Below are positions 23,250-34,746 of a DNA stretch of 64,000 nt, one piece after another (the first letter of the stretch is position 1; each line of letters opens with the position of its first letter). The stretch spans positions 103,413,606-103,477,605 of the forward strand of contig CM069441.1 in NCBI GenBank assembly GCA_035610835.1, in the 5' to 3' direction. A program made the translations under genes and the position numbers. The DNA is from Ophiura sarsii. Lineage: Eukaryota > Echinodermata > Ophiuroidea > Amphilepidida > Ophiuridae. The notes beneath the pieces are model-generated. The model was not told the DNA's origin. It was given only the letters and a program-made list of their open reading frames with translations, and did no database searches.

Positions 23250-23970
23250 AATTAGATGTTGTTATTCAGCAGATGTCAAGGTCAAGGACAGGCGTACACC
23301 TCGACGACATTGACAAAACAAAAAGGCTACAATGGTCAGAATCGATATTGTTAATTTATTTCACATCTGCTATAGGGCCGAGCAGAAAAATAACAAGTAC
23401 TGGCTATATTAGATGTGTGCACTGTCGCCATGGGTTATTTTTAGGTTTTTATATTAAGCTGATTTTTAATTATATAATTGTCAGCAGCTAGAACATTCCT
23501 TGGTCCTCTGGCATTGTATAATTGTGATTTAGAGATTTATAACATGAGGGCAATGACGTGCACCTTTTTTTAGGGCCACCCTGTATAGCTGAGTCTCAGC
23601 ACAGATAGTGTGTATAGCCAGTATTATTTTTTCTGCTCGGCCCTATAGCATGCGAACTTAATTAGCAATATCAATTTCTGACCATTGTAGCCTTTTTGTT
23701 TTGTCCATGTCGTCGAGGTACGTCTGTCCTTGACATCTGCGGAATAACAACATCCAAATTTATAAAATAAAATATTCTTGTCACTTTTTAAATTTCACAC
23801 GCTGAGTAAAAATCCAATATCTATATATCCAGTATTTGTTGTCGTTTTTCTGCTCGGCCATAGCAGATGCCAAATAAATTATCACTCAGTATCGATTCTG
23901 GCCATTGTAGTCTTTTTGTTTTGTCAATGTCGCCTGTCCTTGACCTTGACATCTTTGGGATATCAGAATA
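23250..23970. repeat. Three-copy inverted/direct repeat cluster
   Basis: A stretch of roughly 140 bp (about 23250-23395) with GGCCGAGCAGAAAAATAAC recurs inverted at about 23620-23765 (TATTTTTTCTGCTCGGCC, CCTTTTTGTTTTGTCCATGT). A second copy in the inverted orientation lies at about 23840-23965. This suggests a foldback element with one duplicated arm. No coding sequence. Confidence 0.65.
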
Positions 23971-23989
23971 AACTAAAAAAGTTTTGAGA

Positions 23990-25098
23990 GACTAATGAGC
24001 TGACAAACGTTGGTATTATACGACCAATAAATGTATTATAAATAAGTGACATATAAATCCACTTGTATAATTAATATTTTGCTCGGGCGGCTAGTCATTG
24101 TTTATGGATGTTCTCGTATAGACACTTTCCGATGGCAACACACACGAATTACATATGAGAATAACCACATTATTTTTCTACTTCATGCAAAGAGCATTGT
24201 CTATGCTTCAAGTCAAATCTGATGTAAACACAACTGCACACAGAGTCAGTATAAAGAAAAAGAGACCCTTTTCACTCATTGAGTGATATAATATTATATC
24301 AGTTTACATGCATAGCATAATCAGCTATCTTCAGTAGATAGCAACGGAAACCACTGTACCGTACCGTGTCATGATGCGCTAAGGGGAAATTAATCAACGT
24401 CTATCAATATTAACACCATGATATGGTACATAAAACAGGATCAATTAACCCCTTATTCTAACACTTTTATACTGATCTAATATGGCAGGTTAAATTAAAT
24501 GAACCACTCGACCGTGTGTATGCACCTTTATGGCAGTCCAATAAACCTATACCAATATTGCCACGATTTACCGCAACGTCATTTATAACGCCTCTATCAC
24601 ACAGGTGAACTTTACACACAGTTTCCAGGCTTCAATATTGACTCTTCGTGAACACAGTGACCCTGCTGTTGGTTTGCTGGTATGATATGGATACCACACA
24701 ATCTATTTGGGCGCTAAGTTGGTGTGTTATACTTTATATGCGGATACATACATAGCATTGTGTCGTGTTGACTGTAAATATTTAAAAATAAAGGCCTATT
24801 TTTCGTGTTTTGCAAATAGTTAATATTATCAGATTAATATTAGTACCCTCAAGGCCTGATAAAGCAAGTCTAGCTGTGGCCTTAACATATAGGTCTATAA
24901 CCTCGTACATATAAATATTATTAAGAGCATATACCTTTTTCTAAAAATAGAATTTAAAAAGACTGGATCTGATCAAGTCTTTGATCTGATTATACCAAAA
25001 ACAATGTTGATGAAATGGGTGGATTCGATTATACTTACCCCAAAATCGAATTTAAAAACGTAATATTTATTTGTTTTTATTTTTTATTTATAGGTACC
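23990..25098. other. Intergenic, no gene recognised
   Basis: One isolated minisatellite core (GCTATCTTCAGTAGATAGC, about 24331-24349) forms a near-perfect palindrome. Nothing else was recognised. Confidence 0.4.
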
Positions 25099-25101
25099 TT
25101 A

Positions 25102-25995
25102 GGGAGTGTTCATAAATACTTTGGTGGGGCGGGGGGGGGGGGGGGGGGGGGTGGGGGGGGGGGGGGGGGGGGGCTGGATAATTATAGGGGGGGGGGGCCC
25201 CAAAAAGTTTTGATACGCTGCAAAGGGAGGGTCAAAAAAGTTTTTGAAAACCCCAACAGAGGGGGGGTCAAAAAAGTTTAAAACACTCATTAGTTTCCAA
25301 AATTTTCGGGGGGCTCCGCCCCAAACCCCTGCTTTACATGTATGCACATTGTTTACGGAACGTTCATAAATCAACGTAAAATAGCTAATTTTTTTGGCGC
25401 GCTACGCGCGCAGCTGTCTACGGCCCTATTTTCAGGTACTAGCACAGCTAAAAAGAATGAAGGGCAAATTCATGTCAATAGCAAATAGAAAAACATATTT
25501 AAAGCCAGGCTATATATCTTGTCTTTTTTATAATGTCTTTTTATTATATAATTGGAGGGAGCATCCTAATTGGTTTCAAAAACAGAGATCCGTGCATAAA
25601 TATGTGAAGCTATTCAGGGATTAAAGACCATGGCACTAAACCAAAGATACCTGCAATTAAAGTGGTAGTTCTGATTCACTCTAGATTCTACAACTTGCCC
25701 TCCTAGATGTGATGCGTCCATCACAAATAGAAAAAAAAATCCATACAATTAAAAGATATCATATCTATGTTCTCTGAACTTGATAACAATGAACGGGGAC
25801 AAGAAAGTTTCAGGTGCAGGCAGTAATACAGGGGGGGGGGGGGGGGGCGTCAAAAAAGTTTGTAGCATGGCAAGAGGGGGGAGGGGGGGGGTCAAAAAAG
25901 TTTGTGGCATGGCGAGAGGGGGGGTCAAAAAAGTTTTGATATACCAAAAATAAAATTATCCAGCCCCCCCCACCAAAGTATTTATGAACGGTCCC
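25102..25995. mobile_element. PIF/Harbinger-like non-autonomous element, 894 bp
   Basis: Terminal inverted repeats GGGAGTGTTCATAAATACTT then TGGTGGGG, and the right end CCCCACCAAAGTATTTATGA then ACGGTCCC, are flanked by TTA on both sides (25099-25101, 25996-25998). A 3-bp TWA duplication is typical of PIF/Harbinger. The interior has two 21-base G runs (25131-25151, 25153-25173) and repeated GGGGTCAAAAAAGTTT words near both ends. No transposase. Confidence 0.75.
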
Positions 25996-26039
25996 TTACC
26001 CGTATTTCATTTGGCTCGGGGTGGGTTCTATATCTTTAT

Positions 26040-26345
26040 ATTAGGGGGGGGGGGGGGGGGTTAGTCATCTCAGACAATTTTGAGTGGGGTGGGGGGGGGG
26101 GGGTTAGGACATGTTTTAGTCCAAAACGGCCCGAAAAAACGCTTTACACAATGGGAAATGGGCCGTTTTTCGGAAAATTGGGAAATTGGGGTGGGTGGGG
26201 GGGGGGGGGGGGGGGCGTTTTCACAAAAAAAAGTATATTAATAACAAAAAAAGGTACATTGGTACCAAAAAGAGGTACATTGGTACCAAAAAAAGGTACA
26301 TTGGTACCAAAAAAAGGTACATTGGTACCAAAAAAAGGACTTTTT
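26040..26345. repeat. G-rich sequence followed by a 21-bp tandem repeat
   Basis: G runs near 26043, 26089 and 26195 are followed by a 21-bp unit containing GGTACATTGGTACC at 26253, 26274, 26295 and 26316, with a degenerate fifth. Because 21 is a multiple of three, all frames stay open, giving artefact-like peptides. The end (TTCAAATTTAGTTACGGGCC) resembles 32099-32118, so it is probably part of a transposon family. Confidence 0.65.
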
Positions 26346-27131
26346 TCAAATTTAGTTACGGGCCTGGTTGTGGTGGAAACATGGACAGATTTAGGATTGT
26401 TTGACGACTTTTCTAGATTTTAAGTTAACCTTTACACTCCGTATGCTAGGCCTGTGGATTGCTTAAATTTCATTTGATACTTTCACTCGTATCAAATACC
26501 ACATTGTCTGTTATTTCATTCTGTATATGGTTTGGTGTAATTTTATCGTCTGGTTTGTATTATTTATTCTCATCATGCTCATGATTTAAAGGGGCTTCAT
26601 AACATTCAAATCTCTGCGTGAATTAAGGGTGAAAATCAAAATATGTTAAGCAGCTTAGGTGAAGGATATATGTAAAATCACCATCAATTATTTTTTTCAC
26701 AAAATATAAAAAAGGAATAAAATACCAGTGTGAAGACAAATGCCCCCCCCCCACCCCCTATTCATTTGAATAGGCCTAGTGGAATTTGTGGAATTTATGT
26801 ACAGATTCATAAAATTCATGAAATTTAACATTTGAATCCTAGGATTTACAGTCTTATCAGGCCTATATATTAGCACACAATACGTACAGATATACAAAAA
26901 TCTGATTTTTGATGATCTTTTACATTGTCTGAATTAGCAAGTTATACCATGATTACTGCTAGTCCCTTTAATATTAAAGCCTAAATTGAAGATCAACGTT
27001 TCAGTTTCGTGTTTGCAAGTCAAATATACCTTTATAAGACAAAGGTCATCATACTATCAATGATTCACAAAGTGCGCCCAAATTATCGCCCAACAATATT
27101 GCAATAGTTGCACTTTGTCAACACAAAATGG
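26346..27131. other. Intergenic upstream of FABP-like gene 2
   Basis: No exon recognised. A C-run lies at about 26743-26751. The last 100 bases (CAATATTGCAATAGTTGCAC near 27090) are candidate proximal promoter; no factor site is assigned. Confidence 0.35.
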
Positions 27132-27138
27132 TATAAAA
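27132..27138 (+). promoter_or_regulatory. TATA box of FABP-like gene 2
   Basis: TATAAAA preceded by GG lies 108 bp before the ATG. The implied start near 27163 gives a leader of about 77 bases. Confidence 0.6.
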
Positions 27139-27239
27139 ATCAACCTAGTGTAGAGTCTGGTTCTCTCTTGTCTTTGACTTCGTCACGATATACCTGCCTC
27201 TTGTGATTCCTGAACATTAAAAAACAAACTACCATCAAA

Positions 27240-27635
27240 ATGGGTGACTTATCCGGCGTCTGGAAACACGAAAAGAATGAGAACTTCGACGAGTTCTTGC
27301 AAGCCTGTAAAGTTGGCATGATTCCACGTAAGATGGCTTCAAAACAGAGTCCAACCATCACTATCACCCAGAGCGGAGATGATTTCACCATTGTGACGAA
27401 GGGCGCCAGGACCGTGGAGATCAAGTTTAAAGTTGGAGCGGAATTCAAAGAAAACAGCCCGCTTGAAGGCAAAGATTTCCGTATGATGTCTACCTGGGAC
27501 GGTAAGAAATTGGTGACGAAGAATTTGGACAAACCAGACGGTCCAGTCACCATCCGGGAGGTTGAAGGCGGGAAATTGATCGTGACGCAAAAAATAAAAG
27601 ACGTTACTTCAAGAAGATTCTTCAAGAGCGCGTAG
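27240..27635 (+). CDS. FABP/CRABP-family intracellular lipid-binding protein, intronless (gene 2)
   Basis: The 131-residue product aligns end to end with the protein at 13228, roughly half identical by eye. It starts with LSGVWKHEKNENFDEF (residues 4-19), where GxW and NFxEFL are the family signature. It keeps the mid-barrel FKVGAEFKE (residues 63-71), Arg106 in IRE and a terminal RRFF (Arg126-x-Phe128) in place of the usual R-x-Y. As in gene 1, no intron interrupts the frame, although the family normally has three. ATG 27240 is preceded by CAAA; TATA is 108 bp upstream and AATAAA 0.68 kb downstream. The gene is 14 kb from gene 1 on the same strand, consistent with duplication of an already intronless ancestor. 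Ligand unknown. Confidence 0.9.
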   Translation: MGDLSGVWKHEKNENFDEFLQACKVGMIPRKMASKQSPTITITQSGDDFTIVTKGARTVEIKFKVGAEFKENSPLEGKDFRMMSTWDGKKLVTKNLDKPDGPVTIREVEGGKLIVTQKIKDVTSRRFFKSA

Positions 27636-28317
27636 AAGGATTGAGACGTATGTTTTGCCTCATGCACGTCTGTAAATAGTATCGTTGTTTAAGAACAAGT
27701 CAGTGTTTCGTATATTGAACATTTTTTCATGGATTCATCTATAAGCGACCAGGAACTTAGACGATACGCGCGCTCGTCTTTCGCTTAATAAGTTCGTCCA
27801 CGTCAAGTTAATTGGACTTCACGAACAATTGAAATGCCGTCGTTCTGCCCATCTTCTCAAGTGCCTGAACATTGGAAACTATTATACGCCTTTCTGGATC
27901 GCTAGGACAATCATGACGTTGTTGAAGGTGTCTCCGTTCTCTCTTATATAACTCTAATGGACTTGGACATATGACTTGGAAAAGCGTTACTAATGTAGTC
28001 ATTTCATCTCCGTTGGTGGGCATGTTGGCCTATAGCAAAGTTGAGCAAGTGACTTTGGAATGAAAGACAATTGTCATTGGATGATTTCGACGCCTTTGTT
28101 TAAATACTGAAACTCTCTTCCTTACATCGAATTGAACATGATGAACTGCTGGCGAAAAAACCGCGGCATTACTTTTTCAGACAGAACACTGTGTTACTGA
28201 TCATCATGATCATGTTGAGTTACTTTTCCACGCCATCTCAATAACTGTAACTAACAAGACGGAACTTATTCTAAAAGAGAACATTTTTAATTTAACAGAA
28301 AACGGAGATTCAATAAA
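27636..28317 (+). other. Probable 3' untranslated region of FABP-like gene 2
   Basis: The stretch is free of repeats and coding exons up to AATAAA at 28312-28317. The extent is inferred from the hexamer only. Confidence 0.45.
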
Positions 28318-29253
28318 TAATTGATAAAAATCGTTACTCGAAAGTGTTTAAAATCGATGTCGTCTTTCTTACAATGGTATTCTTTTACATGTATAAAATG
28401 CAAGAAGACTGGTGCAAAAAAGTGTATTGTTTTAACATAATGGGTAGTGGTGCGTCCCACACATTGATTTTACGCGCATCAGTATTTCGACGCATATGTA
28501 TCAGTATTTCGGTATGCCAAAAGCGTGATTGGTATATAGGCTTTTCAATTGTTTTTATTTTTTATTTTTGATCGGATGTGTGGAAAAGATTTGCGTTTGA
28601 GTGCAACAAGATCGTATCGTTTCTACATTTTGTAATTTTACAGAGAAAGCCGTTTTGGTGTTTACATATCTTTTTGTTTCGGAAATGTCATATCTTTCAT
28701 ATAATTGTGCTTCGAAACTTTTATATCATAATATTTAAATATTTTAAAACTCATTTCCCAACAATGCTATATTTACGACATTCTTTTGCACTCAAGTAAT
28801 TATCTGATAGGCTGTTCACTAAACAATGAGAGAGCAAAATCGAATTAGTCCGATTTGCATTTTACGATCATGATGATGTTCAAGGTATAATAGGCTATGC
28901 TTCGTAGTGGACATTTAAACTGATGGTATTCGTAAAATGCCTATTTTTATAGTCTTGCCCTATTTAAAAGAACCGTATACTAATATGGGATTTACTTTAA
29001 AAGTACAACATCAATCTATGTCAATGTGTGACTTAAATTCATGTTGTTGATAATGCATTTCTAAAACTCATGGGAACAATTTGATTTTGTTCTCTCATCC
29101 TCGGCATAAGAAAGCATGCATATCCAATTGTAATATAATCAGCAAAATAAAAGTTCATTCATCTGTCGCCTATCCGTGCCTATAAAGTTGGGCTTTTTAA
29201 AGGGAATCGTCGTAACTCGAGTGTTTAAGTTGTAACAGTGATATTAACACATA
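28318..29253. other. Intergenic, no gene recognised
   Basis: AT-rich sequence; open frames here are short and lack family resemblance. Nothing supportable was seen. Confidence 0.35.
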
Positions 29254-29431
29254 TAAATCAGTCACTAATAGTACTGTCCAAGAGTGCTGTTAGTACGTTA
29301 TAGAATTTGCCGTCTACGGCAGCTCTGCTATAACATACCACTATGACTTATAGCACGAGGCAGCGCAGTTGCCGAGTTCTATAAGGAATTAATAGCACTC
29401 ATCGACAGTACTATTATTAGTGAAGATTTAT
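29254..29431. mobile_element. Short foldback MITE
   Basis: The left arm TAAATCAGTCACTAATAG then TACTGTC pairs with GACAGTACTATTATTAGTGA then AGATTTA. Internal AGAGTGCTGTTAGTACGTTA and GTTCTATAAGGAATTAATAG pair imperfectly. No coding sequence. Confidence 0.65.
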
Positions 29432-30338
29432 GTGGCAGAACTCTGCCTTACACACCCCTGCACAGTAGGACACCTCAATACTAAACAACCCCCTTTAATA
29501 ATAATAATAATAAAAAACGCATTTTAAAGCGGTAATAATAAAAAACGCATTTTAAAACAGTAAGACACCTCTAACTCTTAAGTTTGTATGCACACAATTG
29601 TCTACCAAACACACACACCCCCACACCAAGTTGGGAACTAATTACAGTGCTGTAATTAATCAGGTTATTTACGATGTCAAATTAAAAGCACTCTGAAGCT
29701 GTACTATAAGTGAAAATTGTGGAACTCTGGACTGGCTGTGTATGTGCTATTAGGCTATACATAAGTGACTCAGGCTCTCACATGAATCCATTAATGTTGA
29801 AGTATTAACAGGTGGTTGATGATAGAGATGAACTAAAGACACATGTCAACAAAAGTAAGTCCAACAGTTCGTCATAACATCGTAAGGTAAAACATTTTAC
29901 CAATAAAACTTAGTTAGAAATAATCCTATGACTAAGTATTGTTTGAAAATGAACGATGTCCATGACTTCATGGCTAAATGAGCTCAAATAGAAGACAAAA
30001 ACTGCCCTTCTCAAAAGAACTCATTGGGACAACACCAAATACTTTGTCAGTTTTTCACTATATTGTTGTTTGATATGGAACTATTGCTGTATAGTATAGG
30101 GTCATAATCTTGGATTCCGTGACCATTCTCTCAGTACCTTTGTTTCTCGGTGAATTTGTCAACTAGAACCATTTTAAAAGAAAATTAGCTCCTATGTCCC
30201 TCTCAAAAATGACGGGAACAATTTTTATCCCTCTCAAAAATGACGGGAACAATGTTTATAGCCCAAAATACAAAATTGCCGCGTACTCAATTTTTTGCCG
30301 GAACTGGATTTCGAAACTTACTTAGTTGTGTACGCCCA
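29432..30338. other. Intergenic with small tandem duplications
   Basis: Two copies of AATAATAAAAAACGCATTTT lie at about 29500-29560. Two copies of a 31-bp unit starting CCCTCTCAAAAATGACGGGA lie at 30198 and 30229. No exon recognised. Confidence 0.45.
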
Positions 30339-30341
30339 TAA

Positions 30342-30759
30342 GGGAGTGTTCATAAATACTTTGGTGGGGCGGAGGGGATTTTTGAGTCTCGAACATATTT
30401 TTTTTCTTGATCCCCCAAACACCGTGATTTTTTTTCTTGATCTCCCCTTTTTATGGTGATTTTTTTCTTGACCCCCCTGTATGTCTAATTTACCGAGCAT
30501 TATTAGATTCGACCGCGCACGAAGCATGTAATTGTAAAAATATGGTTGCTTTTGTGAGTGGAGCGCGAACAAAATGTGATTGACCCTTTTTTGTGTGCGC
30601 GAAACGGCAAAAAAAGGGATTTTTTTTCCCCTTCTTTTTCTGATCCCCCTATTAAATACCGATCCCCCTTTTGGGGGACATTTGTTTTTCTGATACCCCT
30701 CCATTTTTTCAACCCCCCCCCCCCCCCCCCCCCCCACCAAGGTATTTATGAACACTCCC
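30342..30759. mobile_element. PIF/Harbinger-like MITE, 418 bp
   Basis: Same terminal repeat as the element at 25102 (GGGAGTGTTCATAAATACTT then TGGTGGGG), flanked here by TAA on both sides (30339-30341, 30760-30762). Inside, GATTTTTTTTCTTGA words recur near the left end and a C-run of more than 20 lies by the right terminus. No transposase. Confidence 0.78.
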
Positions 30760-30964
30760 TAACTTGGTACGAAGGTGCAACATGGGAACCTTCATTATGT
30801 CAGTGAGTTCAAAGGTCACCTATCAAGGTTTTTTCTGTCAAAAGTAGACCGTTTTCCCCAACAAGGAGGAGGGCACAGCACAAAGTGGTTCTTTCTTTTA
30901 CAAAAAAAGCGTTTCGCCAAAATAAAAAGCGTTATATATTATATAAACCCCCATTTATTCGCTC

Positions 30965-31735
30965 GCTACACAGGCTGTCCCAAAATGATTAGTACCCATC
31001 GATGCCCAAAGTTCAATAATTGTTTTCATCATCAAAAATCAATGAGATTAGATCCGTTGTTTTTCTATCATATTTGATAATATTGTACCCTTTTATTAGA
31101 ATTTTAGATCATGAATATCTGACTTATTTAAGTGAAGTTACACTCCATTGTGTAAGACATGGTGATTTCACGTTTTTGGCAAAGTGCAAAAAAAAAAGGT
31201 GTTTGTAAACAGCTTGTTTGAAGTCTGCTAATATCGTTGGTTCCTTTCTATTATAAACTGTTGTTGTATCATGGTTGTGCAAACCATTAATACTTCTTCA
31301 TTTTGATTCAATTTGAAGACTAAAAATGAACCGTCACGCATGAGCGACCCCAGGCTTTGTTTCTATAATGAGCTAGTTTTGAGGCTAAACTTGAGGGACA
31401 TTTAAATAGGTAAACACGTGAAAAGATCATGAATATCGGACTAATTTAAGTGAAGTTACACTCTATTGTGTAAGACATGGTGATTTCACGTTTTTGGCAA
31501 AGTGCAAATAAAAAAGGTGTTTGTAAACAGCTTGTTTGAAAGAAATTAATACATTCTCTTAATCTTTTGTCTGTTGTTGTATCATATGGTTGTGCAAACC
31601 ATTAATACTTCTTAATTTTGATTCAATTTGAAGACTAAAAATGAATCGTCACGCATGAGCGACCCCAGGCTTTGTTTCTATAATGAGCTAGTTTTGAGGC
31701 TAAACTTGAGGGACATTTAAATAGGTAAACACGTG
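30965..31735. repeat. Transposon remnant with a 318-bp tandem duplication
   Basis: At about 30969 a mariner-type end ACAGGCTGTCCCAAAATGAT follows. Then 31106-31420 is repeated at 31424-31734 with an offset of 318 bp. Both copies contain AAGTGAAGTTACACTC, GACATGGTGATTTCACGTTT and CACGCATGAGCGACCCCAGG. Copies differ by scattered changes and a small indel. No opposite terminal repeat was found. Confidence 0.8.
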
Positions 31736-31959
31736 GTCATGGTTAATTAGCAGTGGTTTAGAATTCTTTTTCATATTGGGGATGCAATTGCAGCAATTTC
31801 CTACAAACTTGGTAAAAATGAAATAGTCCCTTACTGTTTAACCTCACGAAATCCATTATTCAATGGGGAAATGAAATCTAAGACACTGGTAATTCACCAC
31901 ATACCACTTCATTTAGAAGTCCCTAAACACTTGCATGACTTGTCAAATAAAACAATGCA

Positions 31960-32150
31960 TGCTTAAGTGTGACGAACTTCTTCTTTTTTGGTTGTCCCAA
32001 AACCGGCAAAAAAAATCGCATGGTACAAGTGGCAAATCTACCGACAGAAACTACCTATGCCTCTGAAAAAGGTAAAGTGGTACACAAAAAAGGTATATTG
32101 TCAAATTTTACGGGGCGCGCCCGCCCCCTCCGCCCCCTGTATCCGCCACT
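31960..32150. mobile_element. Partial TIR-element end
   Basis: The segment ends CCCCCTGTATCCGCCACTG, the complement of a CAGTGGCGGATACAGGGGG terminus common in hAT-like elements; a similar CAGTGGCGGCACC start occurs at 45076. The interior resembles 26225-26360. No matching left end or target duplication was found. Confidence 0.4.
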
Positions 32151-32300
32151 GAAAACCGGGGCCAAAACTATATATGGGAACATTGGATTTGATCTGGTCA
32201 CCATGATTATAGTTTTCGGGATGAGCATATGAGACGTACACAGTAAAAACTATTTTAAACAACGCCAAACAGTTGTTTAAGCCTGTCACTCTAACACCTA

Positions 32301-34746
32301 CAGGGTGTCTCAGAAAAAATTACAACGCTCCTTTACGTGATCGTAACTTCCAAAATGATTTTCAGAATAGAAAAATTTAAACTGCAAAACTGAGTCCAAT
32401 TAGTTGGCTATAATTTAGAAAAAACCGCATTCAATTCAGCTCAGTGGTTCCGGAGAAATTAGCGATTATATAGAGGTAGGTGAAGAACCCTCCCATCCAA
32501 GTTAGCGTAATATACTGATTTTCATTTGCGCAGGTATGGTTTTCTATTCTCAATTATTGTAGATAGCACCATTGAATACCTTGATTAATGCAATTCTTCA
32601 AATCATTAGAGTACTTAGTAATAATCCATCGAGACATTCATAATAAACACAATACAACAACAATAACAACAACAACAACAACAATACAACTTGTTGTAAC
32701 GAAAGAGATTACGATTAACTCATTTATCTAGACAGATTTATAAAGTTTTTCAATAAAGGGAATACAAAGGTTGAATCGGAGTTCAGTCTATTTATGTCTT
32801 CTCTGAAGGTTAAACACAAAAAGAACAGGTGAATAATCCAAACAATAGAAATCTTAACGGGTGCACTTATTTGTTGTAATTCATTCAAATCGATTAGGCG
32901 TTGAGTCTATATTTAAATCATAAAGGCATGGTTTGAGTGAAAATTTAAAATTCCCGCGTCCTAGACATTCATTTAAAATGAAGTATTGGCACAAAGCAAG
33001 ATGGTCGGTCATCAATATTTACCCCGCGAAAGGTCTTTTATGGTGTCAAGATATGGTGAGACTGCACACAATATTGTGCAGGTTCAGCAGGAATTTGCGG
33101 CGCGATTCAACAGGAATCCTTGTAAGAAAACAATCTTATACAATGTGAGTAAGTACCGTACTACGGGTACAAGCAAGAACTTAAACAAGGGCAGATCTGG
33201 AAGACCAAAAAGGACTCGTTCTGCGCAGACTGTTGCAGGTGTGAGACAAAGTCTGCGGCTGAACCCAAGACAGAGCTGTAGACGAAACAATATGCCGCAC
33301 ATTCACAGATCAACTATCAACAGAATCACAAGAATGGATCTGAAATTTCATCCCTACAGAATGCAATTGAGGCATCTATTGCAAGCAGCAGATCACCAGC
33401 GCAGACTAACTTTCTGCCAATGGGCTCAACACAAGGCCTCAACGATTTTTAAATGAACTTATAATCGGTGATGAGGCAACGTTCAAAATGAATGGACACA
33501 TCAGTACTAATAATGCCAGGCATTATGCGGATCACAACAATGTCCCTCGGAACTTTGTCTACGACGTGCCAAATAACCAACAGAAAGTCAATGTTTGGAT
33601 TGGGATGATTGGTAATAACACAATCTTGGGCCCACATTTCTTCCCTGGAAATATTACAGCAGCTGCATATCTTAATATGCTTGATCAAGTTGTGACACCT
33701 GAACTCCATCGTTTGTATGGACAAGGGCGTAATGGAACTGTTCCACGGCTTTGGTGGTGCCAATATGGAGCTCCTGCCCATAGGGCTAATGTTGTAAGGA
33801 ACGGACTTCTTCAAATCTTTCCGAACCGAGTCATTGGCTTAGGACATGCTGTTGAATGGCCTCCGCGTTCCCCTGATTTAACGCCGTGTGATTACTGCTT
33901 GTGGGGCTATCTCAAGGCGAAGGTTTATGTGACTCCACCAAGAACAGTTCAAGAACTACAGCAAAGAATCCAGAATGAAGTAATAGCCTTACGCAGAACC
34001 AGGATAGTCCATCGTGCTGTTCACCATATGGCAGAAAGAGCACAACGCTGCATAAGTCTTAATGGACATCAAGTGGAAGGCAGGTCTGCTGGACAATGAT
34101 CATTTTGTTGCTGCTCCATACACTTTTGGGCAAAGTTTTTAAAGAATTAAGAACTTAAGATGAAGATTTGTTATATTCTAATATGACCAAGTTGAAAATA
34201 TGAGGAAAAGTAACCTCGATAAACCTATGCGCAATACTTTATGTTGAATAATTGACAGTGTGCAATTTAGTTAAATAACCTTACTTACCATCATTTTATT
34301 CTCAATTGTGATTTCAGATTGAATTATCGCTCGAAATAGGCGATAGAAAATTTCTACAATTGCAACTTTTATCAAGTTTTAAACCTAAGTGGAAAAATAA
34401 CCACGATAACTTTCATGTGCAATATTATGTTGAACTTGGTTAGCAGCTGGCATATTAATAAGAATGACAAACAGAGAACATTCAAATTTATGATCATTAT
34501 CTTCGAGAGAAGCGTCGATTATTGTGTGTGCTCAATTTGAGCAAACTTGGATGGAAGGGTTCTATACCTATCTTTACGTAATCACTCATTTCTTCGTAAC
34601 CACTGAACCGAATCGACTGAATCTTTCTTTCAATTATAGCCAACCAATAGGACTTTATTTTGCAGTTTAAATTTTTCTGTTCCAATTATTATTTCGGAAG
34701 TTACGTTCATGAAACGGAGCGTTGTAATTTTTTCTGAGACACCCTG
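32301..34746 (+). mobile_element. Full-length Tc1/mariner transposon (DD41D type), 2446 bp, defective
   Basis: Terminal inverted repeats begin CAGGGTGTCTCAGAAAAAAT then TACAACGCTCC at both ends, and similarity continues inward for about 90 bases. TA flanks both sides (32299-32300, 34747-34748). It carries one transposase reading region with a frameshift. Nested in the MITE at 32239-34888. Confidence 0.9.
33001..34099 (+). pseudogene. Tc1/mariner DD41D-type transposase, frameshifted
   Basis: The first frame (ATG 33001 to a stop near 33456) encodes a helix-turn-helix N terminus like the DUF4817 region of this family (RFNRNPCKKTI, then SGRPKRTRS and FHPYRMQLRHLL). The catalytic part continues in the +1 frame from about 33450. 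There GDEATFKMNGH supplies the first Asp and RSPDLTPCDYCLWGYLKAK the third; it ends at 34099. Between the second and third catalytic positions are 41 residues, hence DD41D. The second Asp, expected in a QDGAP motif, reads QYGAP here (Tyr codon TAT at 33764-33766). The copy has therefore lost both frame and a catalytic residue and should be inactive in cis; its ends could still be mobilised. Whether the shift is real or an assembly error is untested. Confidence 0.88.

Noticed and set aside
25902..26423. 173-codon + frame rich in Gly and KKGTLVP
   Set aside because: Built from poly-G and the 21-bp repeat across a transposon edge; no start or splice context.
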